This document shows positions 17,576-26,587 of a DNA stretch of 42,373 nucleotides, piece after piece; the first letter of the stretch is position 1; each line of letters opens with the position of its first letter. The DNA lies in NCBI GenBank assembly GCA_965366365.1, contig CBDUEV010000021.1, positions 1-42,373 of the forward strand, written 5' to 3'. Under the pieces are notes generated by a model, which was not told where the DNA came from, did not search any database, and saw only the letters and a list, made by a program, of their open reading frames with translations. Source of the DNA: CBDUEV01 sp965366365 (GTDB lineage Bacteria; Actinomycetota; Acidimicrobiia; Spongiisociales; JAENVV01). Position numbers and translations under genes: made by a program.

Positions 17576-18791
17576 CGTCGGCCAAGCCCGTGTCCGGATC
17601 GAGGTGGCCCATCTTGGTCTTCTTGGTTGACAGGTACCGGCGATTGTGATCGTTGGACGGGGTAGCCAGCCCGACCCTTTCGGAGATCGACAATCCGTAT
17701 CCCTCGATGCCTGCCCGTTTGGCCGGGTTGTTGGTGAGGAGCCGCAGCGAGGTCAGGCCGAGCTCGGCGAGAATGGCCGCCCCAACCCCGTAGTCGCGGG
17801 CATCCGCAGGAAAACCGAGGTCCTCGTTGGCCTCGACGGTGTCGCGACCCTGGTCCTGGAGGTTGTAGGCCGCCAGCTTGTGCATGAGGCCGATCCCGCG
17901 CCCTTCGTGCCCACGAATGTAGAGCACAACGCCTTCGCCCTCCTCGGCGATGCGTTCCAGCGCGAGGTCCAATTGCGAACCGCAGTCGCAGCGGAGGCTG
18001 CCGAATACGTCGCCTGTGAGACATTCGGAGTGGACTCTGGTCAGCACGTCCGTTTGGCCCGCCACGTCGCCCTTCACCAGCGCCACGTGTTCGCGACCGT
18101 CGACGAGGGACTCGAAACCGATGGCTCGGAAGTCGCCGTAGCGGGTGGGGATACGGGCTTCGCTCATGCGCCGCACCACTGCCTCGTGAGCCCTGCGGTA
18201 GGCGATCAGGTCGGCGATGGTGATGTAGCGCAGCCCGTGCGCCTTGGCGAAGCGTTCGAGCTCCGGTCCTCTGGCCACCGATCCGTCGTCGTTGACGATC
18301 TCGCACAGCACCCCGGCCGGGTACAGCCCGGCCAGACGAGCGAGGTCGACGGCCGCCTCGGTGTGTCCGGCGCGTTTGAGGACGCCGCCCGGCTGGTAGC
18401 GAAGCGGGAAGACGTGCCCGGGGCGAGAGAAATCGGAACTGCGGGTGGATGGGTCGACGAAGGCTTGGACAGTGGCGGCACGATCGCCGGCGGAGATACC
18501 CGTGGTGGTTCCCGGGCGATAGTCGATCGACACGGTGAACGCCGTTCTCATCGTGTCGGTGTTCTCGGAGACCATGAGAGGCATCTGCAGCTCGTCGAGT
18601 CGCGATCCCTCGGCTGGGAGGCAGATCAGTCCGCTGGTGTAGCGAACCATGAAACCCATCTTTTCGGGGGTGATCTTCTCGGCGGCGATGATCAGATCGC
18701 CTTCGTTCTCGCGATCTTCGTCATCGACCACCACCACGAACTCCCCGGCCTGCATTGCCTGGAGGGCTTCTTCGATGCTGCTGTAGGTCAA
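17562..18791 (-). CDS. ribBA: Bifunctional 3,4-dihydroxy-2-butanone-4-phosphate synthase / GTP cyclohydrolase II
   Basis: Supplies both starting compounds of riboflavin synthesis. The RibB half (about 1-205) shows DDEDRENEGDLI and GHVFPLRYQPGGVL. The RibA half (about 210-400) shows the zinc cysteines in SLRCDCGSQL and the motif GHEGRGIGL. The 409-residue length is normal for the fused enzyme. The start is TTG 18791, overlapping the ribE TGA in a TTGA. Confidence 0.96.
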   Translation of the reverse strand: MTYSSIEEALQAMQAGEFVVVVDDEDRENEGDLIIAAEKITPEKMGFMVRYTSGLICLPAEGSRLDELQMPLMVSENTDTMRTAFTVSIDYRPGTTTGISAGDRAATVQAFVDPSTRSSDFSRPGHVFPLRYQPGGVLKRAGHTEAAVDLARLAGLYPAGVLCEIVNDDGSVARGPELERFAKAHGLRYITIADLIAYRRAHEAVVRRMSEARIPTRYGDFRAIGFESLVDGREHVALVKGDVAGQTDVLTRVHSECLTGDVFGSLRCDCGSQLDLALERIAEEGEGVVLYIRGHEGRGIGLMHKLAAYNLQDQGRDTVEANEDLGFPADARDYGVGAAILAELGLTSLRLLTNNPAKRAGIEGYGLSISERVGLATPSNDHNRRYLSTKKTKMGHLDPDTGLADDATT

Positions 18792-19381
18792 CGATTCTCC
18801 TTCATCATCCGCTCGACGTATTTGGCGATGACATCGACTTCGAGGTTGACGACGTCGCCCGGAGCCTTTTGGCCAAGCACCGTCACGTCGAGTGTATGGG
18901 GGATGACGGCGATCTGGAAAGTCTCCTCGTCGAGGTGCGCCACCGTGAGGCTGACGCCGTCCACGGTGATGGAGCCCTTTTCGACAACGTAACGAGCAAG
19001 TCCCCTGGGTATTCCGATGGTCAGGCGCGCACCGTCGCCCTCCGGCCGGACGTCGACGACGGCTGCCGTGCCGTCCACATGGCCCTGGACGATGTGGCCG
19101 TCGAACCTGCCGGATGCCGCCAACGGGCGCTCCAGGTTGACGTGCTGGCCGGTGACGAGCGTTCCGAGGGAGGTCTTCGCCAGGGTCTCCGCCACCGCTT
19201 CCACCACGAAAGTCCGATCGTCGAAGTCGACGGCAGTCAGACAGGTGCCGTTCACGGCAATGGAGGCGCCTATCCCGAGTTCAGATGCGATGTCGGGCGC
19301 CTCGACGGTGAACACCTTGCCCAGATTGGTCTCGCGGACGGCCTGGACAGTACCGATCGCCTCGACGATACCCGTGAACAT
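18788..19381 (-). CDS. ribE: Riboflavin synthase alpha chain
   Basis: Last step of riboflavin formation: dismutation of two lumazine molecules. The 197 residues form two similar lumazine-binding barrels, and the family signature MFTGIVEAIG marks the N-terminus. ATG 19381 overlaps the last base of the ribD TGA (TGATG); an in-frame TTG one codon upstream is less likely. No FMN riboswitch is seen before any rib gene in the window. Confidence 0.95.
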   Translation of the reverse strand: MFTGIVEAIGTVQAVRETNLGKVFTVEAPDIASELGIGASIAVNGTCLTAVDFDDRTFVVEAVAETLAKTSLGTLVTGQHVNLERPLAASGRFDGHIVQGHVDGTAAVVDVRPEGDGARLTIGIPRGLARYVVEKGSITVDGVSLTVAHLDEETFQIAVIPHTLDVTVLGQKAPGDVVNLEVDVIAKYVERMMKENR

Positions 19382-20433
19382 CAATCTCCCTCTCGTATGA
19401 ACTCGATTCTCACATCAGGACCGACCGAACGCACGTCGACGATCGAAACATCGGTCGCTTCGGCCAATGTGACGAACGGGCCACCTGCGATGGGTATTCC
19501 GGTTCCGCCCCCCAATCTCGCCCCGAGGTAGAACACGCCCCGGTCGACGAGCCCAGCTCTGAGCAGGTTACCGAGCAAGCCCGCTCCCCCTTCCACGAGG
19601 AGGTCGACGATGCCGAGGCTCCCCAGCGTGAGCAACGCCTCGCTCAAGTCGACCTGACCGTGCTCGTCCCCGGCAACGGTGATGACCTCGGCCGGCGCAT
19701 CGAAAGCGCGTGACGTCAGAACGATCGTGTCCTTCTCCCACAGCCGCCGGTTCGGAGGTAGAACACGCGCCCCGGCCACGACGACAGGGCGCGGCTGCCG
19801 ACCCGTATAGCCGTCCAGCCTCACGTCGAGGCGGGGATTGTCGGCGAGGAGCGTTCCGGCCCCGATCATCACGGCGTCGGACTCGGCCCGGAGCCGGTGG
19901 GCATCGAGCCGGGCTTCGGCGGAGGTGATCCACTGCGAACTCAGGTCTCTGGCTGCAGTGTTCCCGTCGAGGGTGGCGGCAGCCTTGATGGTGACCCGAG
20001 GCCTACCGGTCTTGCGATGATGAAAGTATCCGGGATCGAGCGCCTGCCCTTCGCTGGGGAGGGCCTCGACCACGACGTCGATACCGGCCACGCGGAGCTG
20101 TTCGATTCCGCGCCCGGCCACCCGAGAATCGGGGTCGCCGGCGGCGATGACCACCCGCGAGATACCCGCCTCGATCAAGGCTTCGGAGCAAGGAGGTGTA
20201 CGACCGTGATGTGCGCACGGCTCGAGCGTCACGAAGATGCTGGCGCCCTGAGCTTTGGATCCGGCCTGATTCAGCGCCATCACCTCGGCGTGGTCGGTCC
20301 CCGGACCCAGATGCCAACCCTCACCGAGTATCCGGCCCTCTGCGTCGGTGATGACCGCTCCGACCCGCGGGTTGGGATGAGGCTGGGTCGATTGGGCAAG
20401 CTCGATGGCTCGACGCAAGAACGTGGCGTCCAT
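19381..20433 (-). CDS. ribD: Bifunctional pyrimidine deaminase/reductase of riboflavin synthesis
   Basis: Carries out the deamination and side-chain reduction steps between GTP cyclohydrolase II and lumazine synthase. The N-terminal deaminase (about 1-145) has the zinc site HAEV and EPCAHHGRTPPC. The C-terminal reductase (about 150-350) has TIKAAATLDGN and LVEGGAGLLG. The 350-residue length is normal. It follows the receiver-GGDEF gene by 9 nt, with no room for a riboswitch. Confidence 0.95.
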   Translation of the reverse strand: MDATFLRRAIELAQSTQPHPNPRVGAVITDAEGRILGEGWHLGPGTDHAEVMALNQAGSKAQGASIFVTLEPCAHHGRTPPCSEALIEAGISRVVIAAGDPDSRVAGRGIEQLRVAGIDVVVEALPSEGQALDPGYFHHRKTGRPRVTIKAAATLDGNTAARDLSSQWITSAEARLDAHRLRAESDAVMIGAGTLLADNPRLDVRLDGYTGRQPRPVVVAGARVLPPNRRLWEKDTIVLTSRAFDAPAEVITVAGDEHGQVDLSEALLTLGSLGIVDLLVEGGAGLLGNLLRAGLVDRGVFYLGARLGGGTGIPIAGGPFVTLAEATDVSIVDVRSVGPDVRIEFIREGD

Positions 20434-20442
20434 CAGAAAAGG

Positions 20443-21381
20443 CTAGGCGCCGCGACGGTCGATTTCGTAACTGGAGCCGGTCTGGCGCTTGGCGAACTCT
20501 TTCATCTCGACGGCGATAGCCGAGGCCTCCCACTGTGAAGTCACCGCCCTGTGGGTGTTTGTGACCACTCCCAGGGAGATGGACACCAAGGGGAAGGCGT
20601 GACGCTCGCCGCGCCGATCCGTCACCTCGACATAACCGCGCAGGGCGTCGGCGGTGTCGTAAAAGTCGAGAATGCCGTCGTCGAACAGTCGGATCACGCT
20701 CTTGCAGAACTGTTCGGCCTCCCCGGCGTCGAGGATGGCCACGAAGTCGTCGCCTCCGATATGACCAACGAAGGTCCGGGGATTGCCGAGTTCGGCCGAT
20801 GCCTCGAGCAGGACGTGGGCTGTGAATTTGATCACCTGATCGCCGCGCATGAAGCCGTAGTGGTCGTTGAACGACTTGAAGTTGTCGAGGTCGACCCAGG
20901 CAATGGCGAAGAGCGAACTGGGTCGAGAGATACGGTCATCGATCGTCGAGGAGATCCGGAAGTTGCCGGGAAGCCCGGTCAGCGGGGAAACGTCGCGCAT
21001 GGCCTGGGACCTGCGCAGGACTGCCTTGACACGGGCGATCAGCTCCGTGAGATCGAACGGCTTGGTGATGTAATCGTCGGCACCCAGCTCGAGCCCTTTG
21101 ACCCGATCATCGGTGAGGGCTTTGGCGGTCAGCAGGATGATGGAGGTGTTGGCTACGGCAGGATGGTGACGGAGCTGCTTGAGCGCCGTCATCCCGTCCA
21201 TGACGGGCATCATCACGTCGAGCAGGCACACGTCGGGGGGCGAGGCGAGAACCTTGTCGACGGCCTCCTGGCCGTTGGCGGCGGTTTCCACCTCGAACCC
21301 CTCCAGTTCGAGGTTGACGCGCACGAACTGGAGGATATCGGGGTCGTCGTCTGCGACCAGGATCTTGTTCTTGCGTGTCAT
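20443..21381 (-). CDS. Response regulator with receiver and GGDEF domains
   Basis: A two-domain signalling protein of 312 residues. The receiver domain (about 1-120) has the acidic pocket DDD at 11-13, the phosphorylation site Asp55 in LLDVMMPVMDG and Lys107 in ITKPFD. The second domain is diguanylate cyclase-like, with PLTGLPGN, DNFKSFNDHYGF and HIGGDDFVAI (209-213 = GGDDF). GGDDF departs from GGDEF/GGEEF, so cyclic-di-GMP synthesis is plausible but not certain. No histidine kinase is nearby. ATG 21381 overlaps the rpe TGA in an ATGA, an unusual place for such a gene. Confidence 0.9.
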   Translation of the reverse strand: MTRKNKILVADDDPDILQFVRVNLELEGFEVETAANGQEAVDKVLASPPDVCLLDVMMPVMDGMTALKQLRHHPAVANTSIILLTAKALTDDRVKGLELGADDYITKPFDLTELIARVKAVLRRSQAMRDVSPLTGLPGNFRISSTIDDRISRPSSLFAIAWVDLDNFKSFNDHYGFMRGDQVIKFTAHVLLEASAELGNPRTFVGHIGGDDFVAILDAGEAEQFCKSVIRLFDDGILDFYDTADALRGYVEVTDRRGERHAFPLVSISLGVVTNTHRAVTSQWEASAIAVEMKEFAKRQTGSSYEIDRRGA

Positions 21382-22043
21382 CTCACCTCGACAATGGCGT
21401 CTCGCAACGCTCGGACCGCCCCAACGGGATCAGCCTGCCCGAAAATCGCGGTGCCCGCTACGAACACGTTGGCGCCGGCTGCCCGGGCAAGCGGGGCAGT
21501 CTCGGGGGTTATTCCCCCATCGACTTGTATATCGGTCGAAAACCCTCTCGAGTCAACCAATTCGCGGACATGCTTCACCTTGTCGAGAGCCTCGGTGATG
21601 AAGGACTGGCCCCCGAAGCCCGGGCGAACCGTCATGATGAGCACCTGATCGCACAACTCGACGTAGGGGGCGACGGCCTCAAAGGGGGTGTCGGGGCTCA
21701 CCACCAGGCCGAAATCGAGACCGGCGTCACGGGCCAGGGCGGCCACCGGTTCGGGGTTCGGGAAGACCTCGATGTGCACGGAGATCAGGTCTCCCCCGGC
21801 GGCGCGCAGCTCGCTGGTGTACTCGTCGGGGTTGGTGGTCATCATGTGGCAATCGAAGTAGAGATCGGTGACTGCCCGCAGGCTGGCGATCACCGGGAAA
21901 CCCAGCGTGAGATTCGGGACGAAATGCCCATCCATGACGTCGATGTGCAACAGGTCCACCTCGGAGGCAACCCGATTCACCTCTTCCCCGAGCTTGGCGA
22001 AGTCGGCGGCCAGGATGGATGGGGCGATCTTGATCGGTTGCAT
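21378..22043 (-). CDS. rpe: Ribulose-phosphate 3-epimerase
   Basis: Interconverts ribulose 5-phosphate and xylulose 5-phosphate in the pentose phosphate pathway. The 221-residue TIM barrel has IAPSILAADFAKLG at the N-terminus, HIDVMDGHFVPNLT (metal and catalytic residues), VRPGFGGQSF and DGGI near the phosphate site. It lies 34 nt downstream of rsmB. Ribulose 5-phosphate is also a substrate of the RibB activity encoded downstream. Confidence 0.97.
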   Translation of the reverse strand: MQPIKIAPSILAADFAKLGEEVNRVASEVDLLHIDVMDGHFVPNLTLGFPVIASLRAVTDLYFDCHMMTTNPDEYTSELRAAGGDLISVHIEVFPNPEPVAALARDAGLDFGLVVSPDTPFEAVAPYVELCDQVLIMTVRPGFGGQSFITEALDKVKHVRELVDSRGFSTDIQVDGGITPETAPLARAAGANVFVAGTAIFGQADPVGAVRALRDAIVEVR

Positions 22044-22077
22044 GCCGAGAGTGTAAAGGGATCGACCGGGTCCGGGG

Positions 22078-23301
22078 TCACCCGACCTTGATCACTGAGA
22101 TGAACATCCCATCGGTACCCGTCAGGTGGGGCGCCAGCAGGAGACCCTTTCCGCGCACTTCGCCCGGCAGCCCTTCGGGCGGAGACGCTTCGAAACCCTC
22201 GACGATTCGGACCGTCTCGGCTTCGGTGACGGTGCAGACGCTGTAGACGACCCGACCGCCCGGACGCACCAGGCGAACCGCCGACTCGAGGAGTGCCTCC
22301 TGGAGCGCCGCCAGCCGGGCGATGTCGGCCGGCGAGGACTTGAAGCGGATCTCCGGGCGCCGACGAAGGGTTCCAAGCCCCGTGCAGGGCGCATCGAGTA
22401 GCACCGCGTCGAAGGCGCTCTCACGGAACGGTGATTGTCGTCCGTCGGCAACCACCCACGGGACCGACACCCCGTGCTTGCTCATCCTTCGTTGAGCCCG
22501 CCGGATTCGTCGCCGGTTCCGGTCGGCCGCCACCAACGTCACCGCGGCCTGGTCGGCGAGGTGCATCGTCTTTCCACCAGGAGCGGCGGCCATGTCCAGG
22601 ATCGTCTCTCCGTCGCGGGGAGCAACCGCCAGACCCACCGCCACCGAGGCAGGATCCTGAACGATCCAGCCTTCGGGCACGTGCGAGGCGACGAAGGCGC
22701 CGTCGATGCCTGTCACCGCTTCCACCCCGGCAGGGACGGCTTCGTCGTCCCCCCGACGTCGCACCCCGATAGCGGGCTCCTCCTGGGAGGCGTCGAGAAA
22801 CCGGTCCGTCTCCTCAGCCGGCCATTGCGAATCCAGGTGCTCCACCAGCCAGCCGGGCACGCCGGCTGACAAGGCTCGCCCTTCCGGACCGTCGGGAAGC
22901 GGTGGTTCCCCGACCCGAACCACCGAACGCAACAGCCCGTTCACGAAACCGGCCGCCCGTCCCGAGCCGAACGACCGAACTGTCGCCACGGCCGTGTCGA
23001 CCGCCGCGTGAGGGGGCGACGACGAAAACAGCAGTTCGAAAACGGCGACCCGAAGGGTGTCCTCGACGATCGGTTCCAGGCTCGACCGCTGGCTGAAACC
23101 GGCGATGACCCGGTCGAGGCGGGGAAGCTGCCGGAGAACTCCGTAGGCCAGGTGGAGAGCCTGACGTCTCTCGGCATCCGGAAGCTTGGTGGTCTCGGTG
23201 GCCGTGACGATATTGGAGTAGGCGCCACTGCGAACGACTCGATTGACGATCGTCACCGCGGCGCGGCGGGCAGGTACTCCTGGCTTCTCCTGATGGGTCA
23301 T
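22078..23301 (-). CDS. rsmB: 16S rRNA (cytosine-967-C5) methyltransferase
   Basis: Methylates C967 of 16S rRNA with S-adenosylmethionine. From ATG 23301 it has 407 residues: an N-terminal NusB-like RNA-binding domain (about 1-140), then the methyltransferase with DMAAAPGGKTMHLA (cofactor), LDAPCTGLGTLRR (PC motif) and YSVCTVTEAE (catalytic Cys). ATG 23301 overlaps the fmt TGA in an ATGA. The frame runs on upstream to 23517, but those 72 residues lie inside fmt and look non-coding. Confidence 0.95.
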   Translation of the reverse strand: MTHQEKPGVPARRAAVTIVNRVVRSGAYSNIVTATETTKLPDAERRQALHLAYGVLRQLPRLDRVIAGFSQRSSLEPIVEDTLRVAVFELLFSSSPPHAAVDTAVATVRSFGSGRAAGFVNGLLRSVVRVGEPPLPDGPEGRALSAGVPGWLVEHLDSQWPAEETDRFLDASQEEPAIGVRRRGDDEAVPAGVEAVTGIDGAFVASHVPEGWIVQDPASVAVGLAVAPRDGETILDMAAAPGGKTMHLADQAAVTLVAADRNRRRIRRAQRRMSKHGVSVPWVVADGRQSPFRESAFDAVLLDAPCTGLGTLRRRPEIRFKSSPADIARLAALQEALLESAVRLVRPGGRVVYSVCTVTEAETVRIVEGFEASPPEGLPGEVRGKGLLLAPHLTGTDGMFISVIKVG

Positions 23302-24218
23302 TCGATCGAGCCCAAGTCCCCGTGCCTCCCCCGCACCCACCGTTCGGCAGGCATCGCCACGCCTCCGGCTGGTTGCACGGTGACCAGCTCGATGAGACCG
23401 GCTCCCGTCTGCATCACGAGCGCATCGTCTCGCAGGTGCAGGGAGCCAGGCTCGGCGCCGAGGACTCTGCCCTGGACCTCCCTCGCCTCCCAGATCTTCA
23501 GGCGTTCGTCCCGCCACCAGGCAAACGCCCCGGGTCGAGGATTGAAGGCCCGCACCTTGGCGAGAAGGTGGACGGCCGGCTGGGACGGGTCGATCCGCGC
23601 CTCGCTGGTGGTGAGCTTCTTGGCGTAGGTGACGCCTTCCGCCGCCTGTTCCACCGGGACGACCTCACCGGCCATCCAGCGCGGCAGCGTCGTTGTCAGC
23701 AGTTCGGCCCCGAGTTCGGCGAGGCGCTCGGTCAGCGCTCCCCCGGTTTCGTAAGGGCCCACCTCGGTTTCGGCCACGGCCAGAATCGGGCCGGTATCGA
23801 GCCCTTCGTCCATCAACATCAGCGACACCGCCGTACGGGTGTCGCCCGCCAGGATGGCCCGCTCGACGGGAGCCGCCCCCCGCCAGCGAGGGAGCCTCGA
23901 GAAATGGACGTTGAGCATGCCGAGCTGCGGGACGGCCAGGGCACCCGGGTCGAGGATCATCCCGTAGGCGACCACGACGCCGATGTCGGGCTGAGGGATC
24001 GCACTCAGCATCTCGGTGAGGGCGCCCCGAGTTGCCGGCTGATAGACCGGCCATCCCCGCTCGCCGGCTTCCTGCTTGACCGGGGAGGGGACCGGACGTT
24101 TGGAACGGCCCTGGGCGCGGTCGGGCTGAGTGAAGACACCAACGATGTCGACGAGTTCGGCCATCGCCCGTAGCGCAGGGAGAGCAGCGACCGGCGTGCC
24201 GAGAAAGACGCCGGTCAA
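23298..24218 (-). CDS. fmt: Methionyl-tRNA formyltransferase
   Basis: Formylates initiator Met-tRNA with 10-formyltetrahydrofolate. The 306 residues show MTGVFLGTPVAA at the N-terminus, the catalytic stretch NVHFSRLPRWRGAAPVERAI and DEGLDTGPI, with a C-terminal OB-like domain. The start is TTG 24218, overlapping the def TGA in a TTGA. It pairs with def, whose product removes the formyl group. Confidence 0.96.
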   Translation of the reverse strand: MTGVFLGTPVAALPALRAMAELVDIVGVFTQPDRAQGRSKRPVPSPVKQEAGERGWPVYQPATRGALTEMLSAIPQPDIGVVVAYGMILDPGALAVPQLGMLNVHFSRLPRWRGAAPVERAILAGDTRTAVSLMLMDEGLDTGPILAVAETEVGPYETGGALTERLAELGAELLTTTLPRWMAGEVVPVEQAAEGVTYAKKLTTSEARIDPSQPAVHLLAKVRAFNPRPGAFAWWRDERLKIWEAREVQGRVLGAEPGSLHLRDDALVMQTGAGLIELVTVQPAGGVAMPAERWVRGRHGDLGSIE

Positions 24219-24760
24219 GCCAGACCCAACGCGTCGTTGCGAAGGTCGCGCAGCGCCTGCTTGCGCAGCTTGGCATCGAGACGCTCGATCAGGAGGGTGC
24301 CGTTGAGGTGGTCCACCTCATGTTGAAGTACCCGTCCGAGCAGGCCGTCACCGACGTACTCGACCTCGGCACCGGAGGCGTCCTGTCCGGTGACCCAGGC
24401 GAAAGCCGGTCGAGTGATCGGCCAGTAGTAGCCCGGGACAGAGAGACAGCCCTCGTCGTATTCGAACGGTTCGGTCGGATCGTAGGGAACGTCCATGCCG
24501 GGCGCCTTGACCGATGTCTGGTCACCTGGCTCGACCAGGATGGGGTTGATCACCTCAACCGGCCCGTCGCCCGCGTCGAACACCACCACGCGCCGGGAGA
24601 TGCCGATCTGCGGAGCGGCGAGACCCACGCCTGGTGCGTCATACATCGTGGCGATCATGTCTTCGACGAGTTTGGACAGCGCCGCGTCGAACACCTCGAC
24701 AGGCGCCGCCACCGCCCGCAGGACGGGATCGCCAAAGGTACGAATCGGATAGATGGCCAT
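24215..24760 (-). CDS. def: Peptide deformylase
   Basis: Removes the N-formyl group from new proteins. The 181 residues have all three motifs: GVGLAAPQIG, EGCLSVPG (metal-ligand Cys) and QHEVDHLNG (HExxH ligands). A segment of roughly 15 extra residues (GMDVPYDPTEPFEYD) precedes the second motif. ATG 24760 lies 45 nt after the priA stop. Confidence 0.97.
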   Translation of the reverse strand: MAIYPIRTFGDPVLRAVAAPVEVFDAALSKLVEDMIATMYDAPGVGLAAPQIGISRRVVVFDAGDGPVEVINPILVEPGDQTSVKAPGMDVPYDPTEPFEYDEGCLSVPGYYWPITRPAFAWVTGQDASGAEVEYVGDGLLGRVLQHEVDHLNGTLLIERLDAKLRKQALRDLRNDALGLA

Positions 24761-24805
24761 GAGGGCCGCCAGGATAGCCGCACCTGAGCCCCATCCCGGG
24801 CCCCC

Positions 24806-26587
24806 TCAGAGGTCGAGGGGATCGACATCGACACGAACGGTACCGCCACCGTCACGGATTTCCTGCACCGCCGACCGCAGTCTCTGACGGGCGGAACCGA
24901 GGTCTGCTCCTTGAAGGAGCCACCGCAGGCCGCGCGGGGTCTCCACCGGTCCGAGAACGACTCCGTTGCCCTCCACCACCTCCCGAATCCGCTTCCCCGT
25001 CCATTCGGGACCGTTGCGAACCTCGACGACCACCAGGTCCCCCGCCGGAGGGAACCCCAGGGCAGCCCGTTCGTCCAACTCGCCCTGCAGAACCTCCATC
25101 GGATCCCCATGCCGAAGGGCCGCCACGACAGGATGGTGCGGCTGGGCGGTCTGGAGCATCATTCGCCTGCCGCGTCCGTCCCCGACGATGCTGGCCACCC
25201 GGGCCAGCAGCCGGAGCGACTCCTCCTTGGCTCGGTAGTTGGTCCCGAGGATCAAACCGTCTGCATCGACGGCCAGCGCCAGATCCACGTCCGAGACACC
25301 GACCAGGTCGCGTTCAGTGCCCACGGAAACCGCCAGCCCTGCGCCAACCTCGCCGACCACATCGTGGCCGATGGCGCCTCGCAGCTCGTCGACGACTCTC
25401 CCCACGGCGGCGCCGAGTGGCTCGAACTGCCTCGCCGAGCACGAGGAGCACGGGCCGAGGTCGATGCCACACCGGGAACACACGGCCGCGCTGGAGGCGC
25501 GCGATCCGCAGGTCTGGCACACCCTGACCGAACGGCATCGCACGCATCGAAAAGCGGGGGCGTAGCCAAGACGGTGGGTGAAGACGAAGACCGTGCCGCC
25601 ACGGGAAACGACGCCACGGATGGCGACCCTGGCCCGATCCGTGACCACGCCTCCCCCCGGCGGTTCTTCAGTGCGATCGACCACTTCCACCAAGGGCCAC
25701 AGCCGCCGCTCGGCGTGCACCACCTCGACCCCGGCGGCGAGGGCCTCCGTGGTGGGAACCCGTCCCATCATCACGAGGCCGAATTGCTCGACCGAGCTGC
25801 GTGAGCGGAGAACCTCGCGCACATGCACCGTTGGGGTCTGGCGGGCCTTCATTCCGCGCCGGCCCTCGTCGACGATGATCGCCAAGGCCAAGTCGAGGAT
25901 CGGCCAGAAGGCAATCCGCTCGGTTCCCACCGCGATGAGACCGGATTGGCGGGCCAGGCGAGACCATCGGGTGGTCATCGGACCCGGGTTGACCTCGGGT
26001 GTCACCTCGATCACTCTGCGACCGAACCGGGCACGCAGCGATTCGGCCAGCGCACGAGCCTCGACGGCGGTGGCCGCCACCACCATGGCCGATCGTTCGG
26101 CGGCGACCACCGGCCCGATGGCGGCAACCAACCGGTCAGCGAGGGTGGCCGTAGAGCCAACCAGGACGTACATCGATCTGGGCCTTCTCCTCGCAGCGAC
26201 CTCTGAGCCGAACCAGGCGGCTCGATCGTCCCCAGGGACGTCCTCCTGAGGGGGAAGCGTGGGGAGCTTCACCGACCTCGGAAGGTTCGGTGGGCCGGAT
26301 CGGGGCAACACGGTACTGAGGGGGGCGACGTAGCGTTGAGCCGTCCACCGAAGCGTCTGCAGCAGCGAGTCGGAGAAGATGGCGCCCTCGCCGGATACCT
26401 GGCGGATCTCCTTCAACCCCTCTGACGATCCGTCGTCGAGGGCCACCACCCACCCGCGCACGCGCCGCCCACTCAACGGGACCCGCACCGTGGAACCGAC
26501 AGAGACGGTCAGCGTCGCCGGGATGCGGTATCTGAAGCCGCCGTCGACGGCGAAGCTGGGAACGTCGGGGACGACGAGCGCGTTCAG
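24806..26587 (-). CDS. priA: Primosomal protein N' (PriA), helicase-motif-deficient
   Basis: Replication restart factor. The protein (about 593 residues) keeps the N-terminal DNA-binding domain and the cysteine-rich zinc region (CVRC, CQTC, CSRC, CSSC within about 40 residues). The ATPase motifs are lost: no GxGKT is seen where VLVGSTATLADR stands, and DEAH reads DEGR, as known for actinobacterial PriA. The first ordinary start, GTG 26638, would lie 55 nt inside metK and add a Gly/Arg-rich stretch. The family-like N-terminus (NALVVPDVPSF) follows CTG 26587, which overlaps the metK TGA in a CTGA, so I place the start there. Confidence 0.88.
   Translation of the reverse strand: MNALVVPDVPSFAVDGGFRYRIPATLTVSVGSTVRVPLSGRRVRGWVVALDDGSSEGLKEIRQVSGEGAIFSDSLLQTLRWTAQRYVAPLSTVLPRSGPPNLPRSVKLPTLPPQEDVPGDDRAAWFGSEVAARRRPRSMYVLVGSTATLADRLVAAIGPVVAAERSAMVVAATAVEARALAESLRARFGRRVIEVTPEVNPGPMTTRWSRLARQSGLIAVGTERIAFWPILDLALAIIVDEGRRGMKARQTPTVHVREVLRSRSSVEQFGLVMMGRVPTTEALAAGVEVVHAERRLWPLVEVVDRTEEPPGGGVVTDRARVAIRGVVSRGGTVFVFTHRLGYAPAFRCVRCRSVRVCQTCGSRASSAAVCSRCGIDLGPCSSCSARQFEPLGAAVGRVVDELRGAIGHDVVGEVGAGLAVSVGTERDLVGVSDVDLALAVDADGLILGTNYRAKEESLRLLARVASIVGDGRGRRMMLQTAQPHHPVVAALRHGDPMEVLQGELDERAALGFPPAGDLVVVEVRNGPEWTGKRIREVVEGNGVVLGPVETPRGLRWLLQGADLGSARQRLRSAVQEIRDGGGTVRVDVDPLDL

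Noticed and set aside
20434..20442. FMN riboswitch before the rib genes
   Set aside because: Only 9 nt separate the upstream gene from ribD, and no RFN element is visible in front of any rib gene.
24806..26587. PriA as a decayed pseudogene because ATPase motifs are missing
   Set aside because: Loss of helicase motifs is a known property of actinobacterial PriA, and the frame and zinc cysteines are intact.
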